Shown in pieces: positions 40,121 through 52,235 of a stretch of 64,000 nt of DNA. The translations under genes and the position numbers were made by a program. The notes beneath the pieces are model-generated. The model worked only from the letters and a program-made list of their open reading frames with translations. It made no database searches and was not told the origin of the DNA. Each line of letters starts with the position of its first letter. Position 1 is the stretch's first letter. The DNA comes from Hydractinia symbiolongicarpus (taxonomy: Eukaryota; Cnidaria; Hydrozoa; Anthoathecata; Hydractiniidae): NCBI RefSeq assembly GCF_029227915.1, contig NC_079875.1, forward strand, positions 19,709,001 to 19,773,000. The letters are read 5' to 3'.

Positions 40121-40989
40121 TACATGATAGCAGCCTCACAAAGGTTCCTTTAGAAGTTATTTTACTCACCCAAAACGCCTATACTTTTTACGGTGTATGT
40201 GGCTTATCAGCACCCTTGTTGATAAAATTACACAGGGCAGGATAAAAGTTTTTTGTTGCTTCTGAAAAAAGGGACTCTAATGAAAGCACTATTTTGTGCA
40301 GTTCTAGCTTGATAGCTGTAGTACAAGTGAGAGCAGTTTTACGACTATTAACTTATAAAATGCCAGAATTTAAAAATAAGTATTTAGCTCCCTAGCTACA
40401 TCATTAAAGCTATTACGACAAGCCAGACCATCGGGAAGGGAAGACCAACAAAATGCAAGCAGTTTTAGTCATGGCCATACACGGAATGTTCTGTTCTTGA
40501 TTGACTTTAAATTGTGATGCATTTATAAATTACGGCCTTTGGATCAACGCCATAAACCGTTCTGAGTTTAATTTCATATAAAATATAAGTAATCCTTCTA
40601 CTTACTGTTAACAAGTTTCGAAACAACTTGGACAAAGAAAAACAAACCTTTTCTTGAAGATAAATTCACGTGGGCTGCAGTGACATTTAAGCATATTAAA
40701 CGAGACAATATTACAAAGCTTTAAATTAACATAACAAAAGAATCTCGATTAATATTTTTTATGGCAGTCAAATCATCAGAGACAACAAAGAAACCGAGAC
40801 AAGATAAGTTTTGCTCGATCAGTGTTATTTTTGTCTTGATGGTACCAAACACACAGGTTGTGTTATATCAAACCTAGGTTGGATGTTCGAGCCGAAGTTC
40901 CCCCGCGAAGTTGAGAGTAAGAAAAAAACTTCTCCCATACTTAAAACAAACACTATATACCCGCGGTCCACTAAATGTGCGCCCCTTCG

Positions 40990-42700
40990 GCGGGGCGCAA
41001 TTAAAGAGAGTAGCCGGGAAACCCGGCGTTGAAACGCCGTGGTAAGCCACAAGTCAAGGTGTGACCCGCCATTGAACACTATGTGGAGTGCTTAATAAGA
41101 GCCGTAAACTATACTACACGGTCAGGTGGAGCGCTTTAGTACAGGTACGCAGCATGTCGTTAATCGAGTAAAGCGCACGCAACACTATAGTGTTTCGGCT
41201 GTAGTGTATTTTTGAAAATATAACTCTACTGTAAGTTTAGCCAAAATAAAAACACAATTTACAACCATTTGTTACCCCGTCATAGGAAAAACAATTGGTC
41301 AATTTTATTTTATTTTGCGAAATAAGTTTCAGTAAAGGTTAACAAATTAATTGTGACATTGGACTGAGCACTTAGTACAGGTAAATCGTGCGACACATGC
41401 GTTTAGGCTTAAGACCCTATTCAAAAAAACTATTGAAGCTTTGGTTTACAAAACACAGAATACACTCTGTTGAAACGCCGGGTTAAGCCACAAGTAGCTG
41501 TGTTACCCAGCAACACCAGATTGAGTGATTAATAAGAACCGTCAACTGTGCCACACATTCAGGTAAAGCGCTTTAGTACAGCCATATAGTGTGTAGAAAA
41601 TCAAGTGAAGTGCACACAACTTTATGGTGTTTCCGGTGTAATATACTATTCAAAAAATAACTTTCAACAACTTAGGTAAAATAAAAACCCAGATTACAAT
41701 TCAATGTTACCCCGTCATAGCGAAAGCAGCTGGCCAACCTTCTTTATTTTTCAGGGAATGTTCCCGGGAAAAGTTCAAAAAAATGTTAAGCTGAGCGCTT
41801 AGTATAGGTAAACAGTGTGTACTTTTTTTCTGTAAAAAACGTTATCACAACTTCGGTTAAACAGAAACACAGGAAACAGCCCGTTGTTACCACCGAACTA
41901 AGCGCTTAGTACAGCTAGACTATGTCGCACATGAGTATAGGCATAACACCATTTTTAAAAAAACTTTATCGCGACTTCAGTTTAAAAAAAATCAGGAAAC
42001 CGCCTGTCGTTATCAAGTTCAGTTAAAAAAATATATGCTCAGCAATTTTATTTTTCAGCATAAGCTTTCATAGCAGTAATAAAATTGGTAGCTGCCTATA
42101 ACTGCATTTAGCTACTTTCACTTTTTAGCCAGAGGTAGAGCTAAAAGGAGCTAGATAGGTAGACCCAACTTCAACATAAAAATAAAGAACAATATACCAA
42201 ACTGAATAAAAACTTTAAAAGAATAGGAATAAATAAAGATAGCTATAGCTAGCTGCTTCAAAATGTACGTTGTGTAGCTAGCCAAAAACTTAAAATTGGT
42301 TTGTTTAAGATTAAGAAAATGTGATGAAATATTCACCTTAACATGTAAAAACAAACTAAATAATCCTATAGGATAAAAAGTACTCAGAAGAAATAAGGAG
42401 GATTGAAAGGAAACCTACAAACTTCACACCATCACTTCCAAACCAAAATGGCCTTAGGGGTAGCATGTTTCCTCCCGTCGGCATGTTGAGGCCGCGAAGC
42501 ACTTGGATTGGTCATTAGTGAAAATGGAGCCTCGTGATTGGTTTATTACAATGAGCGGCAAAGCAAGGCCGGTAAAAAAACGGGGTCTGCCGGGGATTCG
42601 AAATAAAGCTGCAGGGCCGCGGGGATTTTCGGCGGGTCTCGCTACTTGCTCCGCCATGTTGCGCAGAGACAGACAAAATACGGCTATTATAATAGAGACT
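40990..42700 (+). repeat. Dispersed repeat with periodic module, copy 3, with 240-bp 3' unit
   Basis: Begins AGCCGGGAAACCCGGCGTTG, has modules near 41370, 41800 and 41905, and ends with a 240-bp unit (GGGGTAGCATGTTTCCTCCC to ATACGGCTATTA, about 42455-42695) that recurs at 44535-44775. Confidence 0.6.
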
Positions 42701-44775
42701 AGCTGTTAACCCGGGGAAAAATCCACGGGGTCGCCCGTCCTCTATATATCGCATTTCGTGTTTCTGTAACAGGACGCGGTTTTCGCGGACAGACAGACAA
42801 AATACGGCTATTATTAAAGAGACTAGTCGTTAGCCCGTGGAAAAATCCACGGGTTCGCCCGTCCTTGTTATACCGCATATTGCGTGCGTCTCGCTACTTG
42901 CGCAGCTAAGCTAGCATTTTATGTGACAGACAGACGTATACAAGTATTATAATATAGAAGCCGGGAAAACCGGCGTCGAACCGCCGGGTTAAGCCACAAG
43001 TAACTGTTGTTGAACGCCTTGAGGAGTGCTTAATAAGAACCGCACACTGTGCAACCCTGTGAGGTGGAGCGCTTAAATACGGTTATGCAGTATGTTGTAA
43101 ATCAAGTGGAGCGCATACACCATTGTAGTGAGGCGACTGTAACATATTCTTCAAAAAATAACTTTCCTGCAACAAAAGCTGAAGTTTACAAACCGTTGTT
43201 ACTCCGTCATAACAAAAAAAATCAGGCAATATTATTTTATTTTGCGGAATAATCTTCCGTGAAAGTTCAAAACTTAATCATAATAGCAGCCAGAGAACGC
43301 ATAATACCCTATCCAGCTAAAAAAAACTCCATAATTGGAGCGCTTTAGTACAGGTATGCAGAATATATACTGAAAATATAACTCTACTGCAACTTTTTTA
43401 AAATAAAAACACAATATACAACCATTTGTTACCCTGTCATAGGAAAAACAATTGGTCAATTTTATTTTGCGAAATAAGTTTCAGTAAAGGAACAAATTAA
43501 TAGTGACACTGGACTGAGTGCTTAGTACAGGTAAACCATGCGGCACATGCGTTTAGGCTTAAGACCCTATTCAAAAAAACCATCGCAGCTTTGGTTTACA
43601 AAACACAGGATAAATACACTCTGTTGAAACACCTGTGTCGCACATGAGTATAGGCATAACACCATTTTTAAAAATATTTTATTGCTACTTCGACGTTTAA
43701 AAAAAATCAGGAAACCGCCTGTCATTATCAAGTTCAATTAAAATATATATACTCAACAATTTTATTTTTCAGCATAAGCTTTCATAGCAGTAATAAAATT
43801 GGTAGCTGCCTAACTGCATTTAGCATAAGAATTAAGAATTGTGTTGCAGCCAAACTGCATTTAGCTACTTTCACTTTTTAGCCAGAGGTAGCTAAAAAGA
43901 GCTAGCTAGGTAGACCCAACTTCAACATAAAAATAAATAACAATATACCAAACTGAAAAAAACTTTGAAAGAATAGGAATAAAATAAAGATAGCTAGCTA
44001 TAGCTAGCTGCCTCAAAATCTACGTTTTTATAACACTGTTTAAGATTTATACATGGCTAGAAAACGTCATGTTATAGATAGATAGATAGATGTGCATATT
44101 TTACATGGCTAGCCTCACAAATATCGAGGGATATACCCTGTCTATTATTTCCAGGAGGGGCCATGGCGTAGATGGAGAGTTCTAGAGTATTTAATGCTCA
44201 TTTTGAGCTACGCAGACCCAATTAGAGCCCGCGCTCTACTAGACAACTCCTGGCAACATCCAACGGCCCACACAGTGTGCCATCTTCCCAATTTCCCTCA
44301 CATGGCTTGGGTTAACCCTGGGCTATGGTAACATTCACTCGCCCATGTCAAGAGGAATCGAACCCCGGTCTCCCGCACAGAGTACGAGAGCTATAACCAC
44401 TAATCTACGGCGCCACAAATACTCAACTTAACATGTGAAAACACACAGAAACTAAATAATGCTATAGGATACAAAGTATTTAGAAGAAAAAAGGATCAAA
44501 AGGAGACATAAAAATTTCAAACCATCACAAAATGACCTTTGTAGGGGTAGCATGTTTCCTCCCTCGGCATGTTGAGGCCGCAAAGCACTTGGATTGATCA
44601 TTAGTGAAAATGGAGCCTCGTGATTGGTCTATTACCCGTAAGCGATCAAAACAAAGCCGGTAAAAACAGGGTCTGCTGTGGATCCGAAATAATGCTGCAG
44701 GGCCGCGAGGATTTACCGTATGTCTCGCTACTTGCTCCGCCATGTTGCACAGAGACAGACAAAATACGGCTATTA
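42701..44775 (+). repeat. Dispersed repeat with periodic module, copy 4, interrupted by a SINE
   Basis: Same order as copy 3: two palindromic starts (GGGAAAAATCCACGGG type at 42715 and 42838), AGCCGGGAAAACCGGCGTCG at 42958, modules near 43510 and 43625, and the 240-bp unit at 44535. A SINE interrupts it at 44085-44414. Confidence 0.6.
44085..44414 (-). mobile_element. tRNA-derived SINE, complete copy
   Basis: Read on the minus strand, it starts GTGGCGCCGTAGATTAGTGG with box A, has box B GGTTCGATTCC about 45 bases on, a unique body shared with 27712-27990, and a (TCTA)n tail at 44085-44105. The tail has the same tetranucleotide as the LINE at 4031-8180, which suggests that LINE family as mobilising partner. 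Confidence 0.85.
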
Positions 44776-44824
44776 CTAGCCATAGTTACCACTAATGCGC
44801 CCCGAATTGCTAATAACGATTTAA

Positions 44825-46545
44825 ACTAGAAATTAAAAAAAAGGTTGCGAAGCATTTCGCAAGTTGCAAGCAAAATTAAACTATTCAATACTTTGTCCCT
44901 AGCGCTTCTTGTTTCTTTGGCGCTAACATCTTCCCAAATACATCAAAATTGAATATCATATAGAAGAACCCTGGGGACGAGGTAGGAAAATGAACGCTCT
45001 GCAGAACAATTCGTTGCGCAAAAATAGTTTTTTTTGCGAATAGACTGCGCGAGTATTTGATATGCGTGGGATATTCTTTTCAAAATGTGGGAGAAAATTA
45101 GATTACGCGTAACAAAAACGAATAACGCGTGTTAAAATTTTGTACCGCCTTTTCCAACAGAATGATAAAAGTAAAGAGCGCAATACAAAATTACACTTTT
45201 AGCAGTATTCCGAAAGATATGTAATACATCGAGTTGTACAACCCGCAGAAGTTGGTCCTAACGTTAACGATTTCGTAAATGACCTTACAACAAAACAGTC
45301 TTTTTTTCACGTAAAAATACCGGCAGTAGAAGCCACAGAATCTGCTGGAACGAATTTTGAAAACTCACGGAAACAATTAAAACAAAGACAAATAAATCAA
45401 AACAGTTTTTTAACTTTATCAAGATTTATTAAATAGCTTCAAATTTGGGCAGAAAAACAATAACGGTTTCGCCTTCTTTTCACCACACGCATTAGAAGAT
45501 TACATCACTCACTCCCATTGTACACAATCTAAAAGAAAAAGAAAACATTTTCATATAGTGAAGGTTCCAGTGCCTTGGATGGCCAAGTCAATGGAATTGA
45601 AAGCACTGTTTTTCATCTCATAAATAATTAAGTATAAAAGAAAAAAACTAAACGATTTGGCAACTTTACTAATTTTATATGCAAAGTTCCAACCATACCA
45701 ACAGTTTCCAAATCTGACAAAATCATTTTAGAAGAATTTTATCAGAATTTAATTGATGCAACGCCAAGGGAAATTAAATAAGTTTATTGTCCTAGACCCA
45801 TTCAAAAACACATGCTTCTCATCATTCAGGGTTTTTTTCAGCCAACATTAATGTAATCACCCAGAGGAAATTATAATGTCTCTTGTCTGTGTTTTAGAAG
45901 CTGAGTACACAAATACACAAATATTACAAGTGCTGAACTTTGGCAATCATATTTTGCAATCAGACCCTTTTAAAAACTATGCTGAATCATGTCAATTATT
46001 AAATTCACCACTAATAGAAAAGCATCTTGGATAGGATTCTTTGTTGGATGAATAAAATGACAGACAAATGGTTTAACGTGAATGAAATAGTAATTTTTAC
46101 ACAAATAATTTAAAAAATAATGAACTTTTTTATGTGGGTTGTTCTCAAACTGTGATGTAATTTCTCTTGGTCTATTATTCCTGAGAATATTCTAAAATAA
46201 GAGGGTGTCAATAAGCTGCAAACGGCTACATATATAAGGGCGAGTTCGGGCAACTTTTAGAATTAAATTAGTGGTTGTCTTCCAAAACCGGCTGCACTTT
46301 CCCGAACTTGCCTAGAGCATTCCAAAATTCAATTCCTTGAAACATACCTTGTGGACGATAGTTGGAAAAAGATGCTTTAAGAGAAAGGAGTTAATAAAGT
46401 TATTTATCAAGTAAATCAAAAACAGTTCTCTTAAGAACTTTGCTACCAGATAGTTTATTTCATGGTCTATGCTGGTATTTTCGGGTGAATACTTAAATTT
46501 TTTTCTAAACGCTAAACTTGCCCAAAAACGCCTGCACGTTTTACG
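44825..46545 (+). repeat. Left arm of an approximately 1.7-kb inverted repeat
   Basis: Matches the reverse complement of 54520-56281 along its length: the outer end ACTAGAAATTAAAAAAA, the middle CATATAGTGAAGGTTCCAGT and the inner GCTAAACTTGCCCAAAAACG are found in both. Broken frames occur within, for example PAEVGPNVNDFVNDL near 45245, so the arm may derive from a once-coding element. Confidence 0.8.
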
Positions 46546-47283
46546 GCGTATGCAGCTTATCAGCACCCTTGTTCTAAAATTACAAGCAGTTTCGAAGATG
46601 CCCACGCCGTTTAAAGGACGTGTGTGGCTTAGGCATCCCTTGGAGTTCTGTTTAATGACAGTTTTAATGTTTTAATGTCATTTTTAACCTTGTTCTCAGG
46701 GAGGGTGTACGGACAACTAATTCCTATTGACAATTACATTGCTGTTGATTTGATAGCAAAAGTGGATATTTTTTTAATTACTGTAACAGGTTACTTATAT
46801 TATAAATAAAAAACTGTGATAAAAAACGGTTGGTTGGCTCACTCCAGCACCCAGAGCTATTTGTTTTGTCTGCGCCCTAGCTACAGGTTTTCCTATATCT
46901 GGCTATCAGTTAGGTAGTAATACAGCTTCTCCATATGTATTCTACAAATTACTTTTAATTCTTTTATACAAAACAGAGCTCTAGCTAGCTACCTTTCGTG
47001 TGATTAAGCCTTACCTTGATTTCGATAAAACCAATTAAAATTGATAATATACATCTTCTTAGAAACAATTAATTGGTATGGTTCAGAAGTGAAAACGACA
47101 CAAAGTAGTGGTAGAAAATGTATTCTTAAATAGTTTGCAGTTATATTTTTGGGGTATGGGTTGAGGTGCTAGGGCTTCGTTAAAAATTAAGTACTGAAAT
47201 AAATTACTGACATTGTAACAGACTAGACAATTGACAAATTACTGACATTGTAACAGACAAGACAATTCGCATTACATGCTTTA
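46546..47283. other. Noncoding region
   Basis: No supported gene. The segment 46505-46570 (ACGCCTGCACGTTTTACGGC, GTATGCAGCTTATCAGCACC) is related to 40170-40225. Confidence 0.4.
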
Positions 47284-47650
47284 GACAACGGACTCTTGAA
47301 TCTTGACACTACATGTCTATTATGGTGAGTGTTTATCGTAACAGTTGGCACACGGGCTTCTTTTTACTGCACCATATGGCCACTGGCTTCTTTTAGACAT
47401 TTTGACAACGGACTCATGACACTTGACACATATGTCTTACTATGGTAAGTGTTTATCGTAACAGTTGGCACATGGGCTTCTTTTTACTGCACCATATGGC
47501 CACTGGCTTCTTTTAGACATTTTGACAACGAACTCATGACACTACATGTCTATTATGGTGAGGTTTTTATCGTAACGATTGGCCCACGGGCTTCTTTTTC
47601 CTGCACCATATGGCCACTGGCTTCTTTTGACATTTTGACAACCGACTTTT
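47284..47650 (+). repeat. 120-bp tandem repeat, three copies
   Basis: Units start at GACAACGGACTC-type sites at 47284, 47404, 47524 and, slightly short, 47637. Shared phrases include CACCATATGGCCACTGGCTT and GTTTATCGTAACAGTTGGC. Confidence 0.85.
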
Positions 47651-47984
47651 GACAGTACATGACAATTAATGACAATTAAACGTTTGTCTCATTATAACAG
47701 ACTGACATGAACTGACACGCTCTACACAAGAAACTTACTTAACTCTATCACTGTAAAGAACATACAACTCTAGGCTTAAACAGAATAACTCAGAAAGCCC
47801 AGCACCCCTGACCAGAATTAGTTGAATTATAAGAAAGAAAATGGCACAGAGATGGTTGATTCTGCCTCTGGACTAAAACCTTGGTGGGGTCTATCAGCCA
47901 AATGAAACGTAGTCTCTCTGCAAGGAAACCTTGAAGCTAAATCAAACATCGACCATCAGACCGCGCCGCGCCGCGAATCCAGTC

Positions 47985-50946
47985 CAGGGTGTTGAGGGTG
48001 TCAACTGTAGGTACTATGATACAGACGAATTTACATCATTAAAGTTGGACAACATGAAAGCTCTTTCTTTTTTTCACATGAATATAGCATCTCTGAGTCT
48101 GCATTTTGATGAGCTTAAAGCTCTCCTCCAAAACCTTGAATTTGCTTCGATATCATTGGTATAACTGAAACAAAATTCCAAGATAAAATCATCCCAAGTA
48201 ATGTTTCACTTTCAAATTATACAATTGAGCACACTCCATGTGATGGAGAAAAGGGGGGAGAATTACTTTATGTATCCAACAGTCTTAATTATACCACTCG
48301 TGTTGATCTAGATAAACTTGCCTATAGGTCACTTAAAGTAGAATCTAAATTTATTGAAGTCATTCGCCAAAATCGAAAAAATGTTGTTGTAGGTTGTATC
48401 TACAGACATCCTAAAATGCCTGTTGAGATCTTCAACAATGATATTTTAATGCCTCTCCTGGAAAAAATCTCGCTTGAAAAAAAATCTCTGGCACTGATGG
48501 GTGACTTCAACATCGATATTATGCAAGTAAATACTAATACTCATGCAACAAATTTCTTAGATATTATTAATTCTTTTGGACTTTTTCCTCATATCGTCCT
48601 GCCTACTAGAGTGACTGAGTCAAGTCAAACTATCATAGATAATATTTTCACTACCCTTGATGAATTGAACACTATTTCTGGTAATGTTATAACATGCATC
48701 TCTGATCACTTGCCTCAGTTCCTTATTATCAATGGAACTAATGAAAAGTCTAAGCCACAAAAACTGAAAGTGAGAGACTGGTCTAAATTTAACAAAACCA
48801 ATTTCTCAAATGAAGTCTCTGCTTTAAATTGGGAAAATGTACTTTGTACAGGGGATAAAGATGTAAACACATCTTTTAACAATTTTTTCAAAGCCATTGA
48901 GGACATTTTGGATATCCATGCTCCATATAAAACTATATTATCAACAAAATCAAAAACTGAACCACAAAATCCTTGGATGACCAAAGGTATTCTAAAATCC
49001 ATGAAAATCCGTGACAAACTTTATAAATCTTTTATGTGTGCAAAAAACCCTATCATTAAGTCTAACATCCAAGAAAGATATAAAAGATATCGTAATAGGA
49101 TTGTATCCTTGTGTCGAACCAGTAAGAAGAATTACTATTCTGATTATTTCAAAAAAAACATCCAGAATATTGGTAACATTTGGAAAGGTATAAGGTCCTT
49201 AATCTCTTCTAGTAGTCGCAATGAATCTAATTTAATCTCACTTAACATTAATATATCTATAACCACAGATCCCTTAACTGTAGCCAATACTTTCAACAAC
49301 TTTTTTTCTTCTGTCGCAACAAACCTTTGCAAGAAAATTCCTCACACACCTAAAAACTTTAATCAGTTTCTAAAAAACAGTGTACCCAATTTAATGTTCC
49401 TGTCACCCACCACTCCAGAGGAGATTTTGAAATATTTATCTACTATAAACTCTAAAAAGTCCAGTGGTCCATCAAGTATTCCTTATAATGTTTTGAGTCT
49501 TATTAAAAATGAAATTGCTTGTCCCTTATCTAAAATTATTAATCTCTCATTTACCTTAGGTGTTTTTCCAACTCAACTTAAATTAACTAAAGTCATCCCT
49601 ATTCACAAGAAAGAATCCAAACTCGACTGCACAAACTATAGACCAATCTCATTGTTATCAAATATTGACAAAATTTTTGAGAAACTGATTCATGATAGAC
49701 TTAACAAAAACAAGGTCCTATATTCACAACAGTTTGGCTTTAGAAAAAACTATTCCACTTCACAAACCTTGCTTAACATGATTCAAAAAATTGCTGACAA
49801 CCTAGACAAAGGTAATTATGTTTGTGGAATTTTCGTAGATCTCCAAAAAGCTTTCGAGACTGTTGACCATGAAATCTTATTGAAAAAATTGTTTCATTAT
49901 GGCGTTAGAGGTATTGTCTTAAATTTTTTAAAATCCTATTTTTCTGACCGTGATCAGTTTGTCTCCATTAAAGGTATTTTCTCAAATAAGGTATTTATGA
50001 AGCATGGTGTTCCTCAAGGATCTGTACTTGGCCCACTTCTTTTCTTGCTCTATATTAATGACTTACACGAAGCAATAAAATTTTCCCTAGTTCATCACTT
50101 TGCTGACGATACAAACTTGCTGCATTTTAATCTCTCATTGAAATCCCTCGTCAAAAAAGTCAATCTTGATCTTAGATTCCTCTGGAACTGGCTCAGTGCT
50201 AACAAAATATCTCTTAATGCTAGTAAAACGGAATATATACTCTTTAGACATCCCTCTAAACCCTTTAACTGTGAAGTTAAGCTTTCTATTGGTGGTCAAA
50301 AGGTTTTTCCTAGTGAAACTATAAAATATCTTGGTGTACTGCTTGATTCTAACCTAGGATGGAAGTCCCAGATTAATTCAGTTGCAACCAAATTGAAAAA
50401 GGTAATGGAATCATTGCAAAAATAAGACATTATGTGCCAATGGATGTTCTTCTGTCAGTTTATAATGCTCTTTTCCACTTAAATCTAAATTATTGCGCCC
50501 AAGTCTGGGGTCAGTCCATAAGTTTACAAGTGAACCGAATCACTGTCCTTCAAAATTGTGCTTTACGTCTTATGAATTTTGCCAACCATAGAACAAATGC
50601 AAACCAATATTATAAAGATTTAGGCATCCTTAAATTCACAGATACTGTGAAACTGCAAAATGTATTATTTATTTATAATTTATTTCACAACAATCTACCT
50701 GTTCCTCTGATTGGTACCTTTTCAATTGACTTCTCTCACTCTCATAATACTCGTGCTAACAGCCTAGGCCTTATAAATTTGCGTGCTGTTCGTACTTCTG
50801 CATTTGGTTTGAAATCCATTAGGCATCAAAGTGTCCTATCATGGTCTAGTTGTCAGAATACCTTACCTGAAATAAGACTTTTAGATCTCCCTTTGCATAG
50901 ACTTAAATCTCTAATAAAGCATACATTGTTGTCTAATTATGTTTAA
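47985..50946 (+). pseudogene. LINE ORF2 (endonuclease, RT), frameshifted
   Basis: Same order as the intact LINE ORF2: FFHMNIASLSLHFDELKALL, a frameshift near 48150, GITETKFQ, YRHPKMP, GDFNID, SDHLPQF, NYRPISLLSNIDK, FVDLQKAFETVDH, HGVPQGSVLGPLLF and FADD. A second frameshift lies near 50400, and the C-terminal part resumes with VPMDVLLSVYNALFH to a stop at 50946. In the first RT motif the family FDTVDH reads FETVDH, altering a conserved Asp. The PHD finger is missing through 5' truncation. Confidence 0.88.
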
Positions 50947-51232
50947 TTTATATATACCTAAAATTACTATTGTTCACAATCATTTTCACACCACTTTTTT
51001 CTTGGGATTTGCAATTGCAATATTTTTCACATTTTTTCGCTTGTCTGTCTTGTTTTGTAGTGTTGTCTGTGTAAGTTGTGTGTTTTGTATTGTCCACGGT
51101 GGCTGTTATACTTCGAGCTCTGCTAACTTTGGCAGTTTCCGGGGTTTACTAGGGCAAAATTTTTAATTAATAATGTATATTTATCTCCTAGTAAACTGAA
51201 ATATATGTTTATTTCATTCATTCATTCATTCA
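47985..51232 (+). mobile_element. Second CR1-group LINE, 5'-truncated
   Basis: Starts inside the endonuclease region (GVNCRYYD block) and runs through the RT and 3' untranslated region to an (ATTC)n tail at about 51217-51232. The tail unit differs from the first LINE, so these are related but distinct families. Confidence 0.85.
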
Positions 51233-52235
51233 CCATCCACATCAATGAATACGTAGAAATTGTGTCAGGTTGTTCTTGTCCTCATTCCATCACCGACGTC
51301 GGATTTATGTGTCGACAGATACTTGAAAGATAACGTATACCGGATCGTTATTGTCGTCATGCCATCGCCAATGTTGTATTAGTGTCGAATATAGAAGAAA
51401 ACAAAACAGAACTAATTAGTACATTAATCTGGGAGGGCGGGCGGAAAAACGTCTGAACTGTTCAAGAGCAAGAGGCTTACTGTGTTCTACTCCATATTTA
51501 TACCCCCCTGCTTGTGGTATGGATCTATGGCCTTAAGTAACAAGTTTAAGGCAGTCTAATGTTTTGGTTAAATTAATATAGTGTTCACTATTAGTCATAG
51601 GTCACCAACACATTTGTAAAATTAATAATGCAGAATGACAAAACACTAGTGAACCAGGTTAGCCTTATACTAGGAGTCAATGGAGACACACCTTTCCTTC
51701 TGTAACCCCAATTAACATGTGCTAAACTTTTAGTTTAGCACCATTAAAATAAAACACAGCTCGGCGCGTTATAATTGTACAAATTACTTCTATATTTCTT
51801 TAGAAAAGGGTACCTTACACAGGAGCTTTCCAATCCAACTCAAAATCCAGAAAAAGCACAGCAACAAAAAAACAGGACTAGCAATAAATTATTTCAAAAG
51901 AAGAAATTATTTAATTATTTATACAATAATTAGCTATTATACGAAGAAATAAGGCATATTTTGGGTGTGTAAAATATACGTGTCTAAAATGCCGACTACC
52001 GTTTCTTGTTCACGGCATATTCCTCTTTGTGTGTTCAAGTTCGGCGGACGTATAATCTGGACCAAAAGACGGGGGGTCAAAATCCGTACCCCCGAGCCGT
52101 ACTTATTGCATTTTTTACTAGACTTATACTTTAACCCCTCGGTCCAAACTTATTTGTTTTATTAGAAAAAAAAATACCCTAGCTTTATGTGCAAAAATAT
52201 CAGTCCTATTTCTTTACGCTGATTTTAATTGATTT
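51233..52235. other. Noncoding region
   Basis: Contains two imperfect copies of a roughly 75-bp unit (CTTGTC/GTCATxCCATCxCC, near 51272 and 51350). No gene seen. Confidence 0.4.

Noticed and set aside
44340-44414. Possible genuine tRNA gene
   Set aside because: It continues into a SINE body with a TCTA tail, and the same body recurs at 27712-27990.
47284-47650. CRISPR-like array
   Set aside because: Units are 120 bp and similar over the full length, with no unique spacers; it is a eukaryotic tandem repeat.
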